In this document: positions 25,307 through 34,797 of the stretch, one piece after another
Layout: each line of letters begins with the position of its first letter
Position numbering within the stretch: position 1 is the stretch's first letter
Assembly: GCA_965659725.1 (NCBI GenBank)
Contig: CBFHXG010000006.1
Coordinates: forward strand, 1-64,000
Reading direction: 5' to 3'
Source of the DNA: Phaeocystidibacter sp965659725
GTDB lineage: Bacteria; Bacteroidota; Bacteroidia; Flavobacteriales; Schleiferiaceae
DNA length: 64,000 nucleotides
Notes under the pieces: model-generated
Told to the model about the DNA's origin: nothing
Databases searched by the model: none
Seen by the model: only the letters and a program-made list of their open reading frames with translations
Made by a program: the position numbers and the translations under genes

Positions 25307-26779
25307 TTATGAACGGCTGTAATTTGGAGCCTCTCTCGTGATCGTTACATCGTGGGGATGAGATTCAGCTACACCGGCTGCGGTTATGCGCACAAATTGG
25401 GCTGAATCCTTCAAGGTCTCAATATTCTTAGATCCGCAGTATCCCATACCCGCGCGAAGTCCACCAATGAATTGATACATCATTTCAGATACTTCGCCCT
25501 TGTAGGCAACTCGACCAACGATCCCTTCTGGAACTAACTTCTTGATGTCATCTTCCACATCTTGGAAGTAGCGATCCTTCGATCCTTGTTGCATGGCTTC
25601 AACGGAACCCATACCACGATACGATTTGAAGCGACGACCTTCGTAGATGATGGTTTCGCCTGGAGATTCTTTGGTACCTGCAAGGAGTGAACCGAGCATA
25701 ACGCAATCGGCACCACCTGCAATAGCTTTTACGATATCGCCTGTAAATCGGATGCCGCCATCGGCAATAACTGGAACACCTGTTCCTTTCAAGGCTTCAG
25801 ATACTTCCATTACAGCGCTGAGCTGTGGTACACCTACACCGGCTACAACGCGTGTAGTACAGATGGAACCTGGGCCTATACCCACCTTCACGGCGTCGGC
25901 TCCAGCTTCTGCTAGATACTTCGCTGCTTCCTTGGTAGCGACGTTTCCTACTACTACATCGAGTTTCGGGAATTTCTCTTTGACCGCCTTGAGGGCGTCT
26001 ACCACACCTTTGGTATGACCGTGTGCGGTATCAATGATCACGGCATCAACTTGTGATTCTACGAGTGCGCTAACGCGATCGAGAACATCTGGGGTTACAC
26101 CTACGGCTGCCGCTACGCGCAAACGACCAAACTCATCCTTACAGGCATTTGGCTTGATCTTCATCTTGGAGATGTCGCGGTAAGTGATCAGACCAACGAG
26201 CTTACCGTTTTCGTGCACGACAGGAAGCTTTTCGATCTTGTGGCGTTGAAGGATATCTTCTGCCTCTTCCATGGATGTATTCTCACCAGTGGTGATCAAC
26301 TTATCCTTGGTCATAATATCTTCGATAGCACGATTGTCGTTGCGTTCAAAGCGGAGGTCGCGATTCGTGATGATGCCTACAAGCTTGCGGTCATTATCCA
26401 CCACTGGAATACCGCCGATCTTGTACTCAGCCATCATGGCCTTGGCATCGGCTACAGTACCATTTGGACCTAGAGTAACTGGATCGAGGATCATACCCGA
26501 TTCGGCACGTTTCACCTTGCGCACTTCCATCGCCTGCTGCTCGATGGTCATATTCTTATGAAGCACACCGATACCTCCGTCCTGAGCAATGGCTATGGCC
26601 ATGTTCGATTCGGTTACCGTGTCCATTGCGGCAGACACGATAGGAGTCTTCAATTCAATATTTCGCGTAAATTTTGTGCTGATGTCCACATTACGTGGTA
26701 GCACTTCTGAATAAGCAGGGACGAGAAGAACGTCGTCGTAGGTGAGATATTCACCAATCACTTTACCTGAATTGGCCAT
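25307..26779 (-). CDS. guaB: Inosine-5'-monophosphate dehydrogenase
   Basis: This is a 490-residue enzyme that oxidises IMP to XMP with NAD, the committed step to guanine nucleotides. I choose the ATG at 26779 (MANSGKVIGEYLTYDDVLLVP) over a TTG 12 bases upstream. It has two CBS domains inserted at about 95-200 and the catalytic loop GPGSICTTRVV with Cys307. The flap motif YRGMGSVEAM is present. TATTTTTG (26819-26812, minus strand) fits the -7 element. Confidence 0.97.
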   Translation of the reverse strand: MANSGKVIGEYLTYDDVLLVPAYSEVLPRNVDISTKFTRNIELKTPIVSAAMDTVTESNMAIAIAQDGGIGVLHKNMTIEQQAMEVRKVKRAESGMILDPVTLGPNGTVADAKAMMAEYKIGGIPVVDNDRKLVGIITNRDLRFERNDNRAIEDIMTKDKLITTGENTSMEEAEDILQRHKIEKLPVVHENGKLVGLITYRDISKMKIKPNACKDEFGRLRVAAAVGVTPDVLDRVSALVESQVDAVIIDTAHGHTKGVVDALKAVKEKFPKLDVVVGNVATKEAAKYLAEAGADAVKVGIGPGSICTTRVVAGVGVPQLSAVMEVSEALKGTGVPVIADGGIRFTGDIVKAIAGGADCVMLGSLLAGTKESPGETIIYEGRRFKSYRGMGSVEAMQQGSKDRYFQDVEDDIKKLVPEGIVGRVAYKGEVSEMMYQFIGGLRAGMGYCGSKNIETLKDSAQFVRITAAGVAESHPHDVTITREAPNYSRS

Positions 26780-26811
26780 AGAACGCTGCAATTTTGGTCT
26801 GAAATTGCACG

Positions 26812-26819
26812 CAAAAATA
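26812..26819 (-). promoter_or_regulatory. -7 element of guaB
   Basis: On the minus strand this reads TATTTTTG, an exact TAnnTTTG match, 32 bases upstream of the chosen ATG. No TTG is seen at the normal distance. Confidence 0.4.
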
Positions 26820-26886
26820 CGCTTTTCTTTTCACATTGAACGTATAACCTATATGAACTGAATGTTGATTTTCGAGTTAAATTGAT

Positions 26887-28353
26887 ATGCGGATCCTACT
26901 CACAGGTGCTAATGGGTACATTGGAAGGCGATTACTGCCTATCTTATTGGAAGATGGGCATGATATTATTGCTGCTGTAAGGGACGCATCCAGGTTAGAA
27001 TTACCTGAATCTGCTCGGAATAGGATCACCATCGTGGAGCACGATTTCATCGAGAAGGTGCCTGATGACTTTCCAAAGGACATTGACGCCGCCTATTTCC
27101 TCATCCACTCCATGCGTTCGTCCATTAGCGGTTTTTCCAAGGCTGAAAAAAAGATCGCTCAGAATTTCACCTCCTATATGGATGTTACAGAATGTCAACA
27201 AGTGGTGTATCTCGGCGGTATCGATAATAGTGAAGAGCTCTCTGAACATTTAAAAAGCCGACGGGAAGTTGGGGAGATATTGAAATCGGGAAAAACGCCT
27301 GTAACAATACTTAAGGCCGGCATTATCGTAGGATCTGGAAGTGCATCTTTTGAGATCATACGCGATCTCGTCGAGAAATTACCTATAATGATCGCACCCA
27401 AGTGGTTGAATACAAAATGTCAACCTATCGCCATCCGCAACGTAATGGAATACTTGCGTGGGGTGCTGAATGAACCTGATACGAGAGGCGAAGAATTCGA
27501 GATCGGTGGTCCTGATGTACTCACGTACCGAGAGATGCTATTGCAATTTGCAGAGGTTCGCGGGTTGAGCAGGTGGATACGCACCGTACCCATTATGACG
27601 CCCAATCTCAGTTCTTATTGGCTGTACTTCGTTACCAGCACCACGTATCCTTTGGCGGTAAACTTGGTGCATAGTATGAAGGTTGAGGTGATCGCCAAAG
27701 ACGAGCGCATTCGATCGCATATACCCACGAATCTCATTAACTACAAGGGGAGTATTGAGCTTGCATTCAGCAAGATCGCCCAGAATCTAGTAATGTCTTC
27801 ATGGAAAGATTCGAGGGTTGCAGGTACCCAGGATATTCGAACAGCCGACTTTGTAGAAGTGCCTAAGTTCGGTTGTTTCAAGGACATCAAGAACATCGAT
27901 TTTCCAACCGATAAAGCGGATCAGGTAAAACAGAACATCTTTTCCATTGGAGGTGAGCGAGGTTGGTACTATGCCACCCCATTGTGGAAACTAAGAGGAT
28001 GGCTGGATAAGCTTGTTGGTGGTGTTGGATTACGAAGGGGACGGCGAGATAGGTTTCAACTCATTCCGGGTGACGCCTTGGACTTTTGGAGGGTGATCAA
28101 GGCTGACCCTCAAACGGGTGAGCTGTTGCTCTTTGCGGAGATGAAACTTCCTGGTGATGCCTGGTTATCGTTCAAGATCGTGGAAAATGGTGACATCTCC
28201 ACCCTGACGCAAACGGCTACATTTCGACCCAAAGGCTTGGGAGGCCGACTATATTGGTACTCGGTTTTACCCTTTCACGCATTCATATTCAGAGGGATGG
28301 CAACAAGAATCGCAACTAACACCTCTGAAAATCAGGTAACAACCTCAGCGTAA
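26887..28353 (+). CDS. SDR family NAD(P)-binding protein with DUF2867 domain
   Basis: This is a 488-residue protein. Residues 1-290 are an atypical short-chain dehydrogenase: MRILLTGANGYIGRRLLPIL holds the TGxxGxxG loop, followed by VYLGGIDN and the FEIGGPDVLTYREML segment of the NmrA/complex I 39-kDa-like group. Residues about 330-480 are DUF2867 (GGERGWYYATPLWKLRGWLD, LFAEMKLPGDAWLSFKI). The active-site Tyr-x3-Lys of classical SDRs is not apparent. The substrate is unknown; quinone- or lipid-linked roles are guesses only. Confidence 0.85.
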   Translation: MRILLTGANGYIGRRLLPILLEDGHDIIAAVRDASRLELPESARNRITIVEHDFIEKVPDDFPKDIDAAYFLIHSMRSSISGFSKAEKKIAQNFTSYMDVTECQQVVYLGGIDNSEELSEHLKSRREVGEILKSGKTPVTILKAGIIVGSGSASFEIIRDLVEKLPIMIAPKWLNTKCQPIAIRNVMEYLRGVLNEPDTRGEEFEIGGPDVLTYREMLLQFAEVRGLSRWIRTVPIMTPNLSSYWLYFVTSTTYPLAVNLVHSMKVEVIAKDERIRSHIPTNLINYKGSIELAFSKIAQNLVMSSWKDSRVAGTQDIRTADFVEVPKFGCFKDIKNIDFPTDKADQVKQNIFSIGGERGWYYATPLWKLRGWLDKLVGGVGLRRGRRDRFQLIPGDALDFWRVIKADPQTGELLLFAEMKLPGDAWLSFKIVENGDISTLTQTATFRPKGLGGRLYWYSVLPFHAFIFRGMATRIATNTSENQVTTSA

Positions 28354-28409
28354 GTTTTTACGTAATAGTTACATAATAAATGAAGTGCGGAAGGGAGATT
28401 CTCGCGCCT

Positions 28410-28417
28410 TACCTTTG
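28410..28417 (+). promoter_or_regulatory. -7 element upstream of the DUF3291-like gene
   Basis: TACCTTTG matches TAnnTTTG exactly and lies 35 bases before the ATG at 28453. No good TTG partner was found. Confidence 0.4.
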
Positions 28418-28452
28418 TGAAGCTCTCAACAAAATAGGACAAATAGGAACGA

Positions 28453-28809
28453 ATGATTGCACTCATCACTCGCAACGAATGGACCAATCCACTCCAGTCC
28501 GTTCGTTTACTCTCACAAAAAAAGCGTCTCCATAACATTGCCAAAAAGTCTCAAGGCTACCGTGGATTGCGCTCAAAATGGACATTCCGTTCGTCGTACT
28601 TCATGACGCTCTGGAAATCCGAAGAAGATCTTAATGCCTTCATGGCCTTGCCAGAGGTACAAGCGATGTTCGACGATCGTATCCGCAACCTCAAGGTGAA
28701 TCAAATACGGATGTCGGCTATCAACTTCATTCCGTGGATAGAAGTAGTTGCCTTAATGAATCGCAATTCAACTCGTGTAACGAAACCCGAGTCGCTCGTT
28801 CAAGAATAG
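28453..28809 (+). CDS. Small alpha/beta-barrel protein (DUF3291/monooxygenase-like)
   Basis: This is a 118-residue cytoplasmic protein. The pattern of an opening strand (MIALITRNEWTNPL), a helix with basic residues, a central FMTLWKSEEDLNAFMALPEV and a late strand is that of the dimeric ferredoxin-like barrel seen in antibiotic-biosynthesis monooxygenases and DUF3291. No catalytic residue can be named. It has its own promoter and is followed by a strong terminator. Confidence 0.6.
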   Translation: MIALITRNEWTNPLQSVRLLSQKKRLHNIAKKSQGYRGLRSKWTFRSSYFMTLWKSEEDLNAFMALPEVQAMFDDRIRNLKVNQIRMSAINFIPWIEVVALMNRNSTRVTKPESLVQE

Positions 28810-28873
28810 AGGCTAGTCGCTCGTCACTAGTTCGGAGTACGAGACTAGCGACTTCCTGATCCTCATTATAGAC

Positions 28874-28908
28874 AAAGCCCCACAGTTCGATGAATGGTGG
28901 GGCTTTTT
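28874..28908 (+). terminator. Rho-independent terminator
   Basis: AAAGCCCCAC pairs with GTGGGGCTTT over a 13-base loop and ends in a run of five T. It terminates the gene ending at 28809 and could also work on the minus strand for EttA transcripts. Confidence 0.9.
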
Positions 28909-29024
28909 AAGGTTGATGAATCAATCCTTCAAGGGAAGGCAAGTAGAAAAGAGTCAAAAAGAGCGCGAAGCCTAATCGTAGGGATTTCATGCTCTTAAAG
29001 TACTTCTAAAACGTAACGCGCATG

Positions 29025-30722
29025 TTACTGGTCCTTCATCAATTTCTTGTACTTGAACTTGCGTGGTTCGTCACCTAGACCCAAGCGCTTCTTCTTATTC
29101 TCCTCGTATTCTGAGAATGAACCTTCGAAGTAGTACACTTGAGAATCGCCTTCAAATGCCAAGATGTGTGTACATACACGATCCAAGAACCAACGGTCGT
29201 GAGAAATGATCACCGCACAACCTGCGAAGTTCTCCAAACCTTCTTCTAATGCTCGCAAGGTATTCACATCCAAGTCGTTGGTAGGCTCATCAAGAAGCAA
29301 TACGTTACCACCTTCTTTCAAGGCCATGGCTAGGTGCAAGCGGTTCCTCTCACCACCTGAAAGCACACCAACCTTCTTACTTTGGTCGCCACCAGCAAAG
29401 TTGAATCGGCTTAGATAAGCTCGCGCATTCACGATCTGTCCACCCATTTCGAATTGCTCCTGACCATCCGCAATGATCTCATAGATCGACTTCTCTGGCT
29501 GGATCTTCTCGTGGGTTTGATCGACGTAGGAAATCTTGACTGTATCGCCTATATCGAATGTGCCGGCATCCGGCTGTTCCTGTCCCATAATCATACGGAA
29601 GATGGTGGTCTTACCCGCACCGTTTGGACCAATGATACCAACGATACCAGCTGGTGGAAGGCTAAAGTTGAGATCTTCATATAAAAGTTTCTCTCCGTAG
29701 GCCTTACGCACGCCCTTGGCATCGATCACATTATTCCCCAAACGCGGTCCCGGTGGAATAAAGATCTCGAGCTTGCTCTCTTTATCTTTCTGCTCTTCGG
29801 TGAGCATCTTTTCGTAGTTACTCAAACGCGCCTTGCTCTTCGCTTGACGACCTTTTGGATTCATACGAACCCAATCGAGCTCGCGCTCCAAGGTCTTGCG
29901 ACGCTTACTCGCTTGCTTTTCCTCCTGCTCCAATCGCTTGGTCTTCTGATCCAACCAAGAAGAGTAGTTTCCTTTCCAAGGGATGCCTTCACCTCTATCG
30001 AGTTCTAGGATCCAACCGGCTACGTTATCGAGGAAGTAACGGTCGTGCGTTACAGCGATTACCGTGCCCTTGTATTGCTGCAAGTGATGCTCCAACCAAA
30101 GAATCGATTCAGCATCCAAGTGGTTGGTAGGCTCGTCTAATAGAAGGATATCTGGATTTTTCAGTAGAAGTCGGCATAGCGCCACGCGTCTTCTTTCACC
30201 TCCTGAAAGCACACTTACAGGTGTCTCTTCATCTGGGCAATTCAATGCGTCCATAGCACGTTTTAAGACGGTATCAATCTCCCATGCATTGGTAGCATCG
30301 ATACGATCTTGAAGTTCTGCTTGACGACCCATCAACTTTTCCATCTTTTCCGGATTCTCGTAAACCTCTGGCAATCCGAATTGATCGTTGATCTTGTTGT
30401 ATTCATCGAGGAGGGCCATGGTTTCTCCGGCACCTTCGCGTACGATCTCAATCACTGTTTTCGACTCATCGAGTTCTGGCTCCTGCTCGAGGAAACCTAC
30501 AGAATATCCTGGAGAAAAGGCTACGTCGCCCTGGTAGTTCTTTTCTACCCCTGCGATGATCTTTAGAAGAGTTGACTTACCGGAACCGTTCAAACCGATG
30601 ATACCGATCTTGGCACCATAGAAGAAACTCAGGTAAATATCCTTGATGATGGTCTTATTGTTGTTTGGGAGGATCTTACTCACTCCGGACATCGAGAAGA
30701 TGACCTTTTTATCGTCTGACAT
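29025..30722 (-). CDS. ettA: Energy-dependent translational throttle protein EttA (ABC-F)
   Basis: This is a 565-residue cytoplasmic ATPase with two ABC domains and no membrane part. Walker A motifs are GLNGSGKST and GPNGAGKTT, and signature motifs are SGGERRRVALCRLL and SGGERNRLHLAMAL; between them is the P-site tRNA interaction linker (WIDQKTK-like region, QEEKQASKRRKTLERELDW). EttA binds the ribosomal E site and slows the first elongation step when energy is low. Length and linker fit EttA rather than Uup or YheS. Confidence 0.95.
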   Translation of the reverse strand: MSDDKKVIFSMSGVSKILPNNNKTIIKDIYLSFFYGAKIGIIGLNGSGKSTLLKIIAGVEKNYQGDVAFSPGYSVGFLEQEPELDESKTVIEIVREGAGETMALLDEYNKINDQFGLPEVYENPEKMEKLMGRQAELQDRIDATNAWEIDTVLKRAMDALNCPDEETPVSVLSGGERRRVALCRLLLKNPDILLLDEPTNHLDAESILWLEHHLQQYKGTVIAVTHDRYFLDNVAGWILELDRGEGIPWKGNYSSWLDQKTKRLEQEEKQASKRRKTLERELDWVRMNPKGRQAKSKARLSNYEKMLTEEQKDKESKLEIFIPPGPRLGNNVIDAKGVRKAYGEKLLYEDLNFSLPPAGIVGIIGPNGAGKTTIFRMIMGQEQPDAGTFDIGDTVKISYVDQTHEKIQPEKSIYEIIADGQEQFEMGGQIVNARAYLSRFNFAGGDQSKKVGVLSGGERNRLHLAMALKEGGNVLLLDEPTNDLDVNTLRALEEGLENFAGCAVIISHDRWFLDRVCTHILAFEGDSQVYYFEGSFSEYEENKKKRLGLGDEPRKFKYKKLMKDQ

Positions 30723-30825
30723 ATATATTCAGTTGAAGTGAAATTCTACGCGAATATCGTTAAAGTCTTGTGATGAACCGAGCATATTCGGCACGGAGTC
30801 CATCTATTTTGTTCATTTGTAAAAC

Positions 30826-31581
30826 ATGATCATGCAAGTTCGCTCATATCTCATACTCCTTTTGTTGGCGGTCTCTTCGGCAACATCTGCTCAGCTCTAT
30901 TTTGAGGGATTCGTTAGGAACGAAGAAGGGGATCTCGTGCCTGATGTTTATGTGGTGAACATGCGATCGGAACTCAATGTACTTTCCAACGAAAGAGGCT
31001 TCTTTAGGATCGCAGTTGAGCCTGGAGATTCTATTGTTTTCTCGCATTTGGCCTACGACTTCACCTACGTAAAGGTTCCGGATACCATCAATGAAAAGAT
31101 CGTTCGTATGGTGAAGATGAAACCGAGGAATTACCTTATCGACGAGGTAAGTGTGAACGCCTACAAGCTAACGACGAACTTACCAAGGAGAATGCCTTTG
31201 GAGGAACCCAATATTCCCGATGAAGAGAACATCAGCTACCCGCAGGATATGGCTCAGCCTTCACTGAGTTCGCCGGTGGACCTCCTCTATTATTACTTCG
31301 GGTCTCGACCTCGCCAGTTGCGTGAATTACGTAGACTTCAAGCTGAAAATGAATACCGACAAAAGCTACGTCAGGGTAACAACCGAGAAATACTCATGGA
31401 GGTGACAGGTCTCACCGCCCAAGAACTCGAAGCCTTTGCTTGGAGCTGTAAATTCAGGGATCAACCTATTTCCACCTACAACGATTACGACCTCCTCGTA
31501 AGCCTCCTGAATTGCTACCAAGCCTACCTCGATGAACAAGCAAAAGATCGTGTTTTGAACGATGCAGAGTCGGGTTGGTGA
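30826..31581 (+). CDS. Secreted protein with CarboxypepD_reg-like domain
   Basis: This is a 251-residue protein. The signal peptide is 1-23, ending TSAQ. Residues about 25-105 are the carboxypeptidase regulatory-like sandwich found at the start of TonB receptors (YFEGFVRNEEGDLVPDVYV, NERGFFRIAVEPGDSIVFSH). The rest (about 110-250) is helical and polar, with an LRELRRLQAENEYRQKLRQG segment. No barrel follows, so it is not a receptor. An alternative Met is two codons downstream. Role unknown. Confidence 0.75.
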   Translation: MIMQVRSYLILLLLAVSSATSAQLYFEGFVRNEEGDLVPDVYVVNMRSELNVLSNERGFFRIAVEPGDSIVFSHLAYDFTYVKVPDTINEKIVRMVKMKPRNYLIDEVSVNAYKLTTNLPRRMPLEEPNIPDEENISYPQDMAQPSLSSPVDLLYYYFGSRPRQLRELRRLQAENEYRQKLRQGNNREILMEVTGLTAQELEAFAWSCKFRDQPISTYNDYDLLVSLLNCYQAYLDEQAKDRVLNDAESGW

Positions 31582-31705
31582 CCCTCTAACTTGTTCAAAA
31601 TCCGTACATCACCTGTACTTAATGTTTGGATTTCTACGCATTTTTTACGTATACTTATAGGAGCATTCCTACGAGGAGTGTAGCTAACCACCAAAACCTA
31701 ACACT

Positions 31706-32023
31706 ATGATTCTCGCTCAACCCGATCCACGGCAAGTCAGGAATGATGTGTTCAAGCGAATAATTGGAGGCGTCCAAAATTCTGGTTCCATCCAAAAGAT
31801 CGCTCAACAGATCATTGATGAATTGTCTGAAGATCTGATCCTGGTCGACGACCCTCGCGAAAGAAGGCGACTCATTCGAGATACGTATCACCGTATCGAG
31901 AACACCCACAAAATCCGCAAGTTTCACTACGTATATGCATCACCTGAAAGGAACAAGAGTGTTTCGCAGGTGATCAACGAAGTGTTATTCCGATATAGAA
32001 CGAAATACGCTAGGTATTTCTAA
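31706..32023 (+). CDS. Small hypothetical protein
   Basis: This is a 105-residue basic cytoplasmic protein, mostly helical, with a central IIDELSEDLILVDDPRERRR segment and a C-terminus rich in Arg and Tyr (FRYRTKYARYF). I do not recognise it. A terminator hairpin follows directly, which supports a real, monocistronic gene. Confidence 0.6.
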   Translation: MILAQPDPRQVRNDVFKRIIGGVQNSGSIQKIAQQIIDELSEDLILVDDPRERRRLIRDTYHRIENTHKIRKFHYVYASPERNKSVSQVINEVLFRYRTKYARYF

Positions 32024-32050
32024 GATTCATTGGTGTTTCATTGTTCCTCT

Positions 32051-32087
32051 GAAGGCCTTTTTGCTCTGAGCAAAGGCCTTCTTTTAT
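32051..32087 (+). terminator. Rho-independent terminator
   Basis: GAAGGCCTTT and AAAGGCCTTC form a perfect 10-bp stem, followed by TTTTATT, 28 nt after the small hypothetical gene. Confidence 0.92.
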
Positions 32088-32124
32088 TGCAGTCTATCCC
32101 AAGGGTTTTAGCTATATTCGTTTC

Positions 32125-32628
32125 ATGCGAAGATGGAGCATAGTATTAGCTGTTGTTTGTGTGTCTTTTACATCATTCGGCCAACAGCGAACCCTCGAAG
32201 AACTAGCCGAAGAAACGGTCAATGCACTGACTACCGCCTTTCCTATTTCTGATTCACTTTACATCACCCTTGAAGAATACCACCTTCTCATCAATCGTCA
32301 GCCTCTAGGCACCAGCGACAAGTCGGAATTCAAGCGAGAGGTAAACGATTCATACCCAGCCGAATTAGAGCGGTTCCATACAGAAATGGCCGATCTTCAG
32401 GAGATCTACGTGAGCGAGGTCAACCGCGGTGCGAAGATCGAGCTTGACAGCATATGGGTGGCTGAAATGGAGGGCACTCGGAATATCTATGAAGTTCGAA
32501 TAGAACTCTCCTTCACCTATATTGATGAGGTTGGAGAAGAAGAGATAGTGGTAGTCTTCCTAGAAACGATGGTGGGCACGGTACGTCGACGATATTCGTT
32601 CATCTCACCGCTTACAGAATCCTATTGA
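32125..32628 (+). CDS. Secreted hypothetical protein
   Basis: This is a 167-residue protein with a signal peptide (1-19, ending SFGQ). The mature part is acidic and has an ELDSIWVAEMEGTRNIYEVR stretch and strands toward the end. It resembles secreted Bacteroidota proteins of unknown role. TATATTCG (32113-32120) is close to a -7 element but would start transcription at or near the ATG, so the promoter is uncertain. Confidence 0.65.
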   Translation: MRRWSIVLAVVCVSFTSFGQQRTLEELAEETVNALTTAFPISDSLYITLEEYHLLINRQPLGTSDKSEFKREVNDSYPAELERFHTEMADLQEIYVSEVNRGAKIELDSIWVAEMEGTRNIYEVRIELSFTYIDEVGEEEIVVVFLETMVGTVRRRYSFISPLTESY

Positions 32629-32635
32629 TCGATCT

Positions 32636-32953
32636 ATGATCCTATTTTTTGGAATTGGGGACCGCACGCATACCGACCATGGGCCGCTATCCGAATCCGA
32701 TTGCCCGTTTTGTGGGAAACGTACCTTTCGCATACTCAGTAAAGTAAGATATTGGATCACCTTATTCTTTATTCCAACCATTCCGTACAAAACGGAGTGG
32801 ACTTCCCGCTGTAAGCATTGCAGTGGAGAGATCGTCATTGATCCAAACGACCTTGATTGCTACAAGCGAGAAGCGGATCTCCTGCAAAAGGCGCTGGATG
32901 AAGATTGGGATGACGACACCTATCAAAATGAAAAAACCAAAGCCGGAATATGA
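32636..32953 (+). CDS. Zinc-ribbon protein
   Basis: This is a 105-residue protein with two cysteine pairs: Cys23 and Cys26 in CPFCG and Cys59 and Cys62 in CKHC, which would bind one zinc. Between them is a hydrophobic stretch (YWITLFFIPTIPY) as in the zinc-ribbon 15 type of short proteins. The tail is acidic. It overlaps the DinB gene by four bases (ATGA), so the two are translated together. Confidence 0.75.
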   Translation: MILFFGIGDRTHTDHGPLSESDCPFCGKRTFRILSKVRYWITLFFIPTIPYKTEWTSRCKHCSGEIVIDPNDLDCYKREADLLQKALDEDWDDDTYQNEKTKAGI

Positions 32954-33471
32954 GACCCAAAGAAACTGAATATGCATCCTTTTACGGACGATACATCGAC
33001 CTCGTTCCCGAAGAGGATGCGCGCGTAGCTCTTATCGACAGTGGTATAGAGCTCGTTCAAATGTTCAAGAGCGAACGATTCAACAATGAACTTGCCGGTT
33101 TGAGGTATGCTGAAAGCAAATGGACCGTAGCGGAAGTACTTCTGCACCTCATCGACGTGGAGAACGTAATGTTGAACCGAGCTTTATGGGCAGCGAGGGG
33201 CGAGCAAAGTGAATTGCCTGGCTTCGATCACAACAGCTGGGTCACGGAAAATCAACCGCCAGAAGTCGACGTTAGCTACATCATCCAGTGGTTTCGCGTC
33301 CAGCGAGATTCCACAGTTCACTTCTTTGAGAATATTGTGGATGATAAGTTCGATCGGCAAATGAAAGCTGGTGGTAATCCGTTTACCGTTAGGAGCTTGG
33401 CATTTATCATATCCGGCCACACTCGTCATCACGTAGAAGTACTTCGCGAACGCTACCTAACCCTTTTGTAA
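32950..33471 (+). CDS. DinB family protein
   Basis: This is a 173-residue four-helix-bundle protein. His66 (LLHLIDVE) and His157/His161 (SGHTRHHVEV) are placed as the three-histidine metal site of the DinB superfamily. Related proteins include thiol-dependent S-transferases; the substrate cannot be read here. The start ATG overlaps the zinc-ribbon stop. NADH dehydrogenase follows 6 nt downstream. Confidence 0.85.
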   Translation: MRPKETEYASFYGRYIDLVPEEDARVALIDSGIELVQMFKSERFNNELAGLRYAESKWTVAEVLLHLIDVENVMLNRALWAARGEQSELPGFDHNSWVTENQPPEVDVSYIIQWFRVQRDSTVHFFENIVDDKFDRQMKAGGNPFTVRSLAFIISGHTRHHVEVLRERYLTLL

Positions 33472-33477
33472 GTAATT

Positions 33478-34797
33478 ATGTCTGCACTCAACATACCCGA
33501 ATCTAAAAAGGAAAGAGTGATCATCATCGGGGGCGGTTTCGGAGGCCTCACGCTAGCCAAGAAACTATCCTCAAAGGATTTCCAGATTCTGCTGATCGAC
33601 AAGCACAACTATCACACTTTTCAGCCCCTACTGTACCAGGTAGCCACATCTGGACTTGAACCTGATTCGATTGCCTATCCCTTGAGGAAGATTTTTCACA
33701 AGAAAAAGGAGTTCTATTTCCGCGTGGCCAGTGCTTTAGAGATCAATGAAGAGGAAAAAGAATTAAAGACCGACCATGGGTGGGTACGGTATGATCACTT
33801 GGTGATTGCTACGGGAAGCACTACCAATTACTTCGGCAACAAGAATGTTGAGAAGAATGCCATGCCGATGAAGAGCTTACCCGAAGCGTTGAATCTGCGC
33901 AGCCTGATCCTTCAGAACTTTGAAGCCTCCCTCCTTTCTGCCGACCTAAAAGAACGCGAAAGATTGATGAACTATGTGATCGTTGGTGGCGGTCCAACGG
34001 GAGTTGAGCTTGCTGGCGCGATCGCAGAACTGAAGCTTCACGTGCTTCCGGCAGATTACCCAGATCTCGATTTTAGGAGGATGTCCATTCACCTTCTTGA
34101 GGCCGCACCTCGACTACTCAATGGAATGAGCGATAATTCGGGAGAGCGCGCCTTAAAGGGCCTAGAGAAACTGGGGGTTCAGGTGTGGACAAAGACCATG
34201 GTGAAGGATTACGATGGCGAAACCGTTTATACTGAAACCCGTGAATTACCTGCAAGCACGTTGATCTGGGCTGCAGGTGTAAAGGGCGTAACCTTAGCCG
34301 GCATTCCCGAAAGCGCTTTGGAGCGAGGAAGGATATTGGTTGACGAGTACAATCGAATCGCAGGAATGCAATCTGTTTATGCTATTGGAGATACGGCCCT
34401 GATGAAAAGTGAGAGCCATCCAAACGGACATCCAATGGTTGCTCCTGCGGCGGTTCAACAAGGTGGTCTCTTGGCCAAGAACCTTTTGAAGATGAGAAAG
34501 GGCGCCGAATTGAAGCCGTTCAAATACTTCGACAAAGGAGCGATGGCCACCATAGGAAGGAACAAGGCTGTGGTGGATATCGCGGGATTACACTTCAGTG
34601 GGTTCTTCGCCTGGTTGGTATGGATGTTCGTGCACTTGATGGAACTGGTTGGTTTCAGGAATCGAATTGTGGCATTGGTCAACTGGTCGTCTTCGTATTT
34701 CTCATACGATAAAGGCATCCGACTCATTGTACGTCCTTATATAAAGAAAGAGCCGATAGAAGAGCATGTGCACGCTGACGTTCCTACCGAAGGATAA
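33478..34797 (+). CDS. Type II NADH:quinone oxidoreductase
   Basis: This is a 439-residue flavoprotein. The FAD loop is IIGGGFGGLTLAKKL (about 17-31), the NADH loop is VIVGGGPTGVELAGAI (about 166-181), and VYAIGDTAL is the third FAD contact. Two hydrophobic helices near the C-terminus (SGFFAWLVWMFVHLMELVGF) anchor it to the inner face of the membrane. It passes electrons from NADH to menaquinone without proton pumping. The TANGO2-like gene starts 32 nt before its stop. Confidence 0.93.
   Translation: MSALNIPESKKERVIIIGGGFGGLTLAKKLSSKDFQILLIDKHNYHTFQPLLYQVATSGLEPDSIAYPLRKIFHKKKEFYFRVASALEINEEEKELKTDHGWVRYDHLVIATGSTTNYFGNKNVEKNAMPMKSLPEALNLRSLILQNFEASLLSADLKERERLMNYVIVGGGPTGVELAGAIAELKLHVLPADYPDLDFRRMSIHLLEAAPRLLNGMSDNSGERALKGLEKLGVQVWTKTMVKDYDGETVYTETRELPASTLIWAAGVKGVTLAGIPESALERGRILVDEYNRIAGMQSVYAIGDTALMKSESHPNGHPMVAPAAVQQGGLLAKNLLKMRKGAELKPFKYFDKGAMATIGRNKAVVDIAGLHFSGFFAWLVWMFVHLMELVGFRNRIVALVNWSSSYFSYDKGIRLIVRPYIKKEPIEEHVHADVPTEG

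Noticed and set aside
28815..28853. AGTCGCTCGT repeats and an inverted copy, looked like a possible tRNA or attachment site
   Set aside because: The stem is imperfect and short, there is no TTCGA-type T arm or CCA end, and no integrase is nearby. It is probably just part of the 3' region before the terminator.
28907..28990. A 27-residue minus-strand peptide frame (MKSLRLGFALFLTLF and on)
   Set aside because: It is hydrophobic, but overlaps the terminator T run and has no evidence of expression or ribosome site; a chance frame is as likely.
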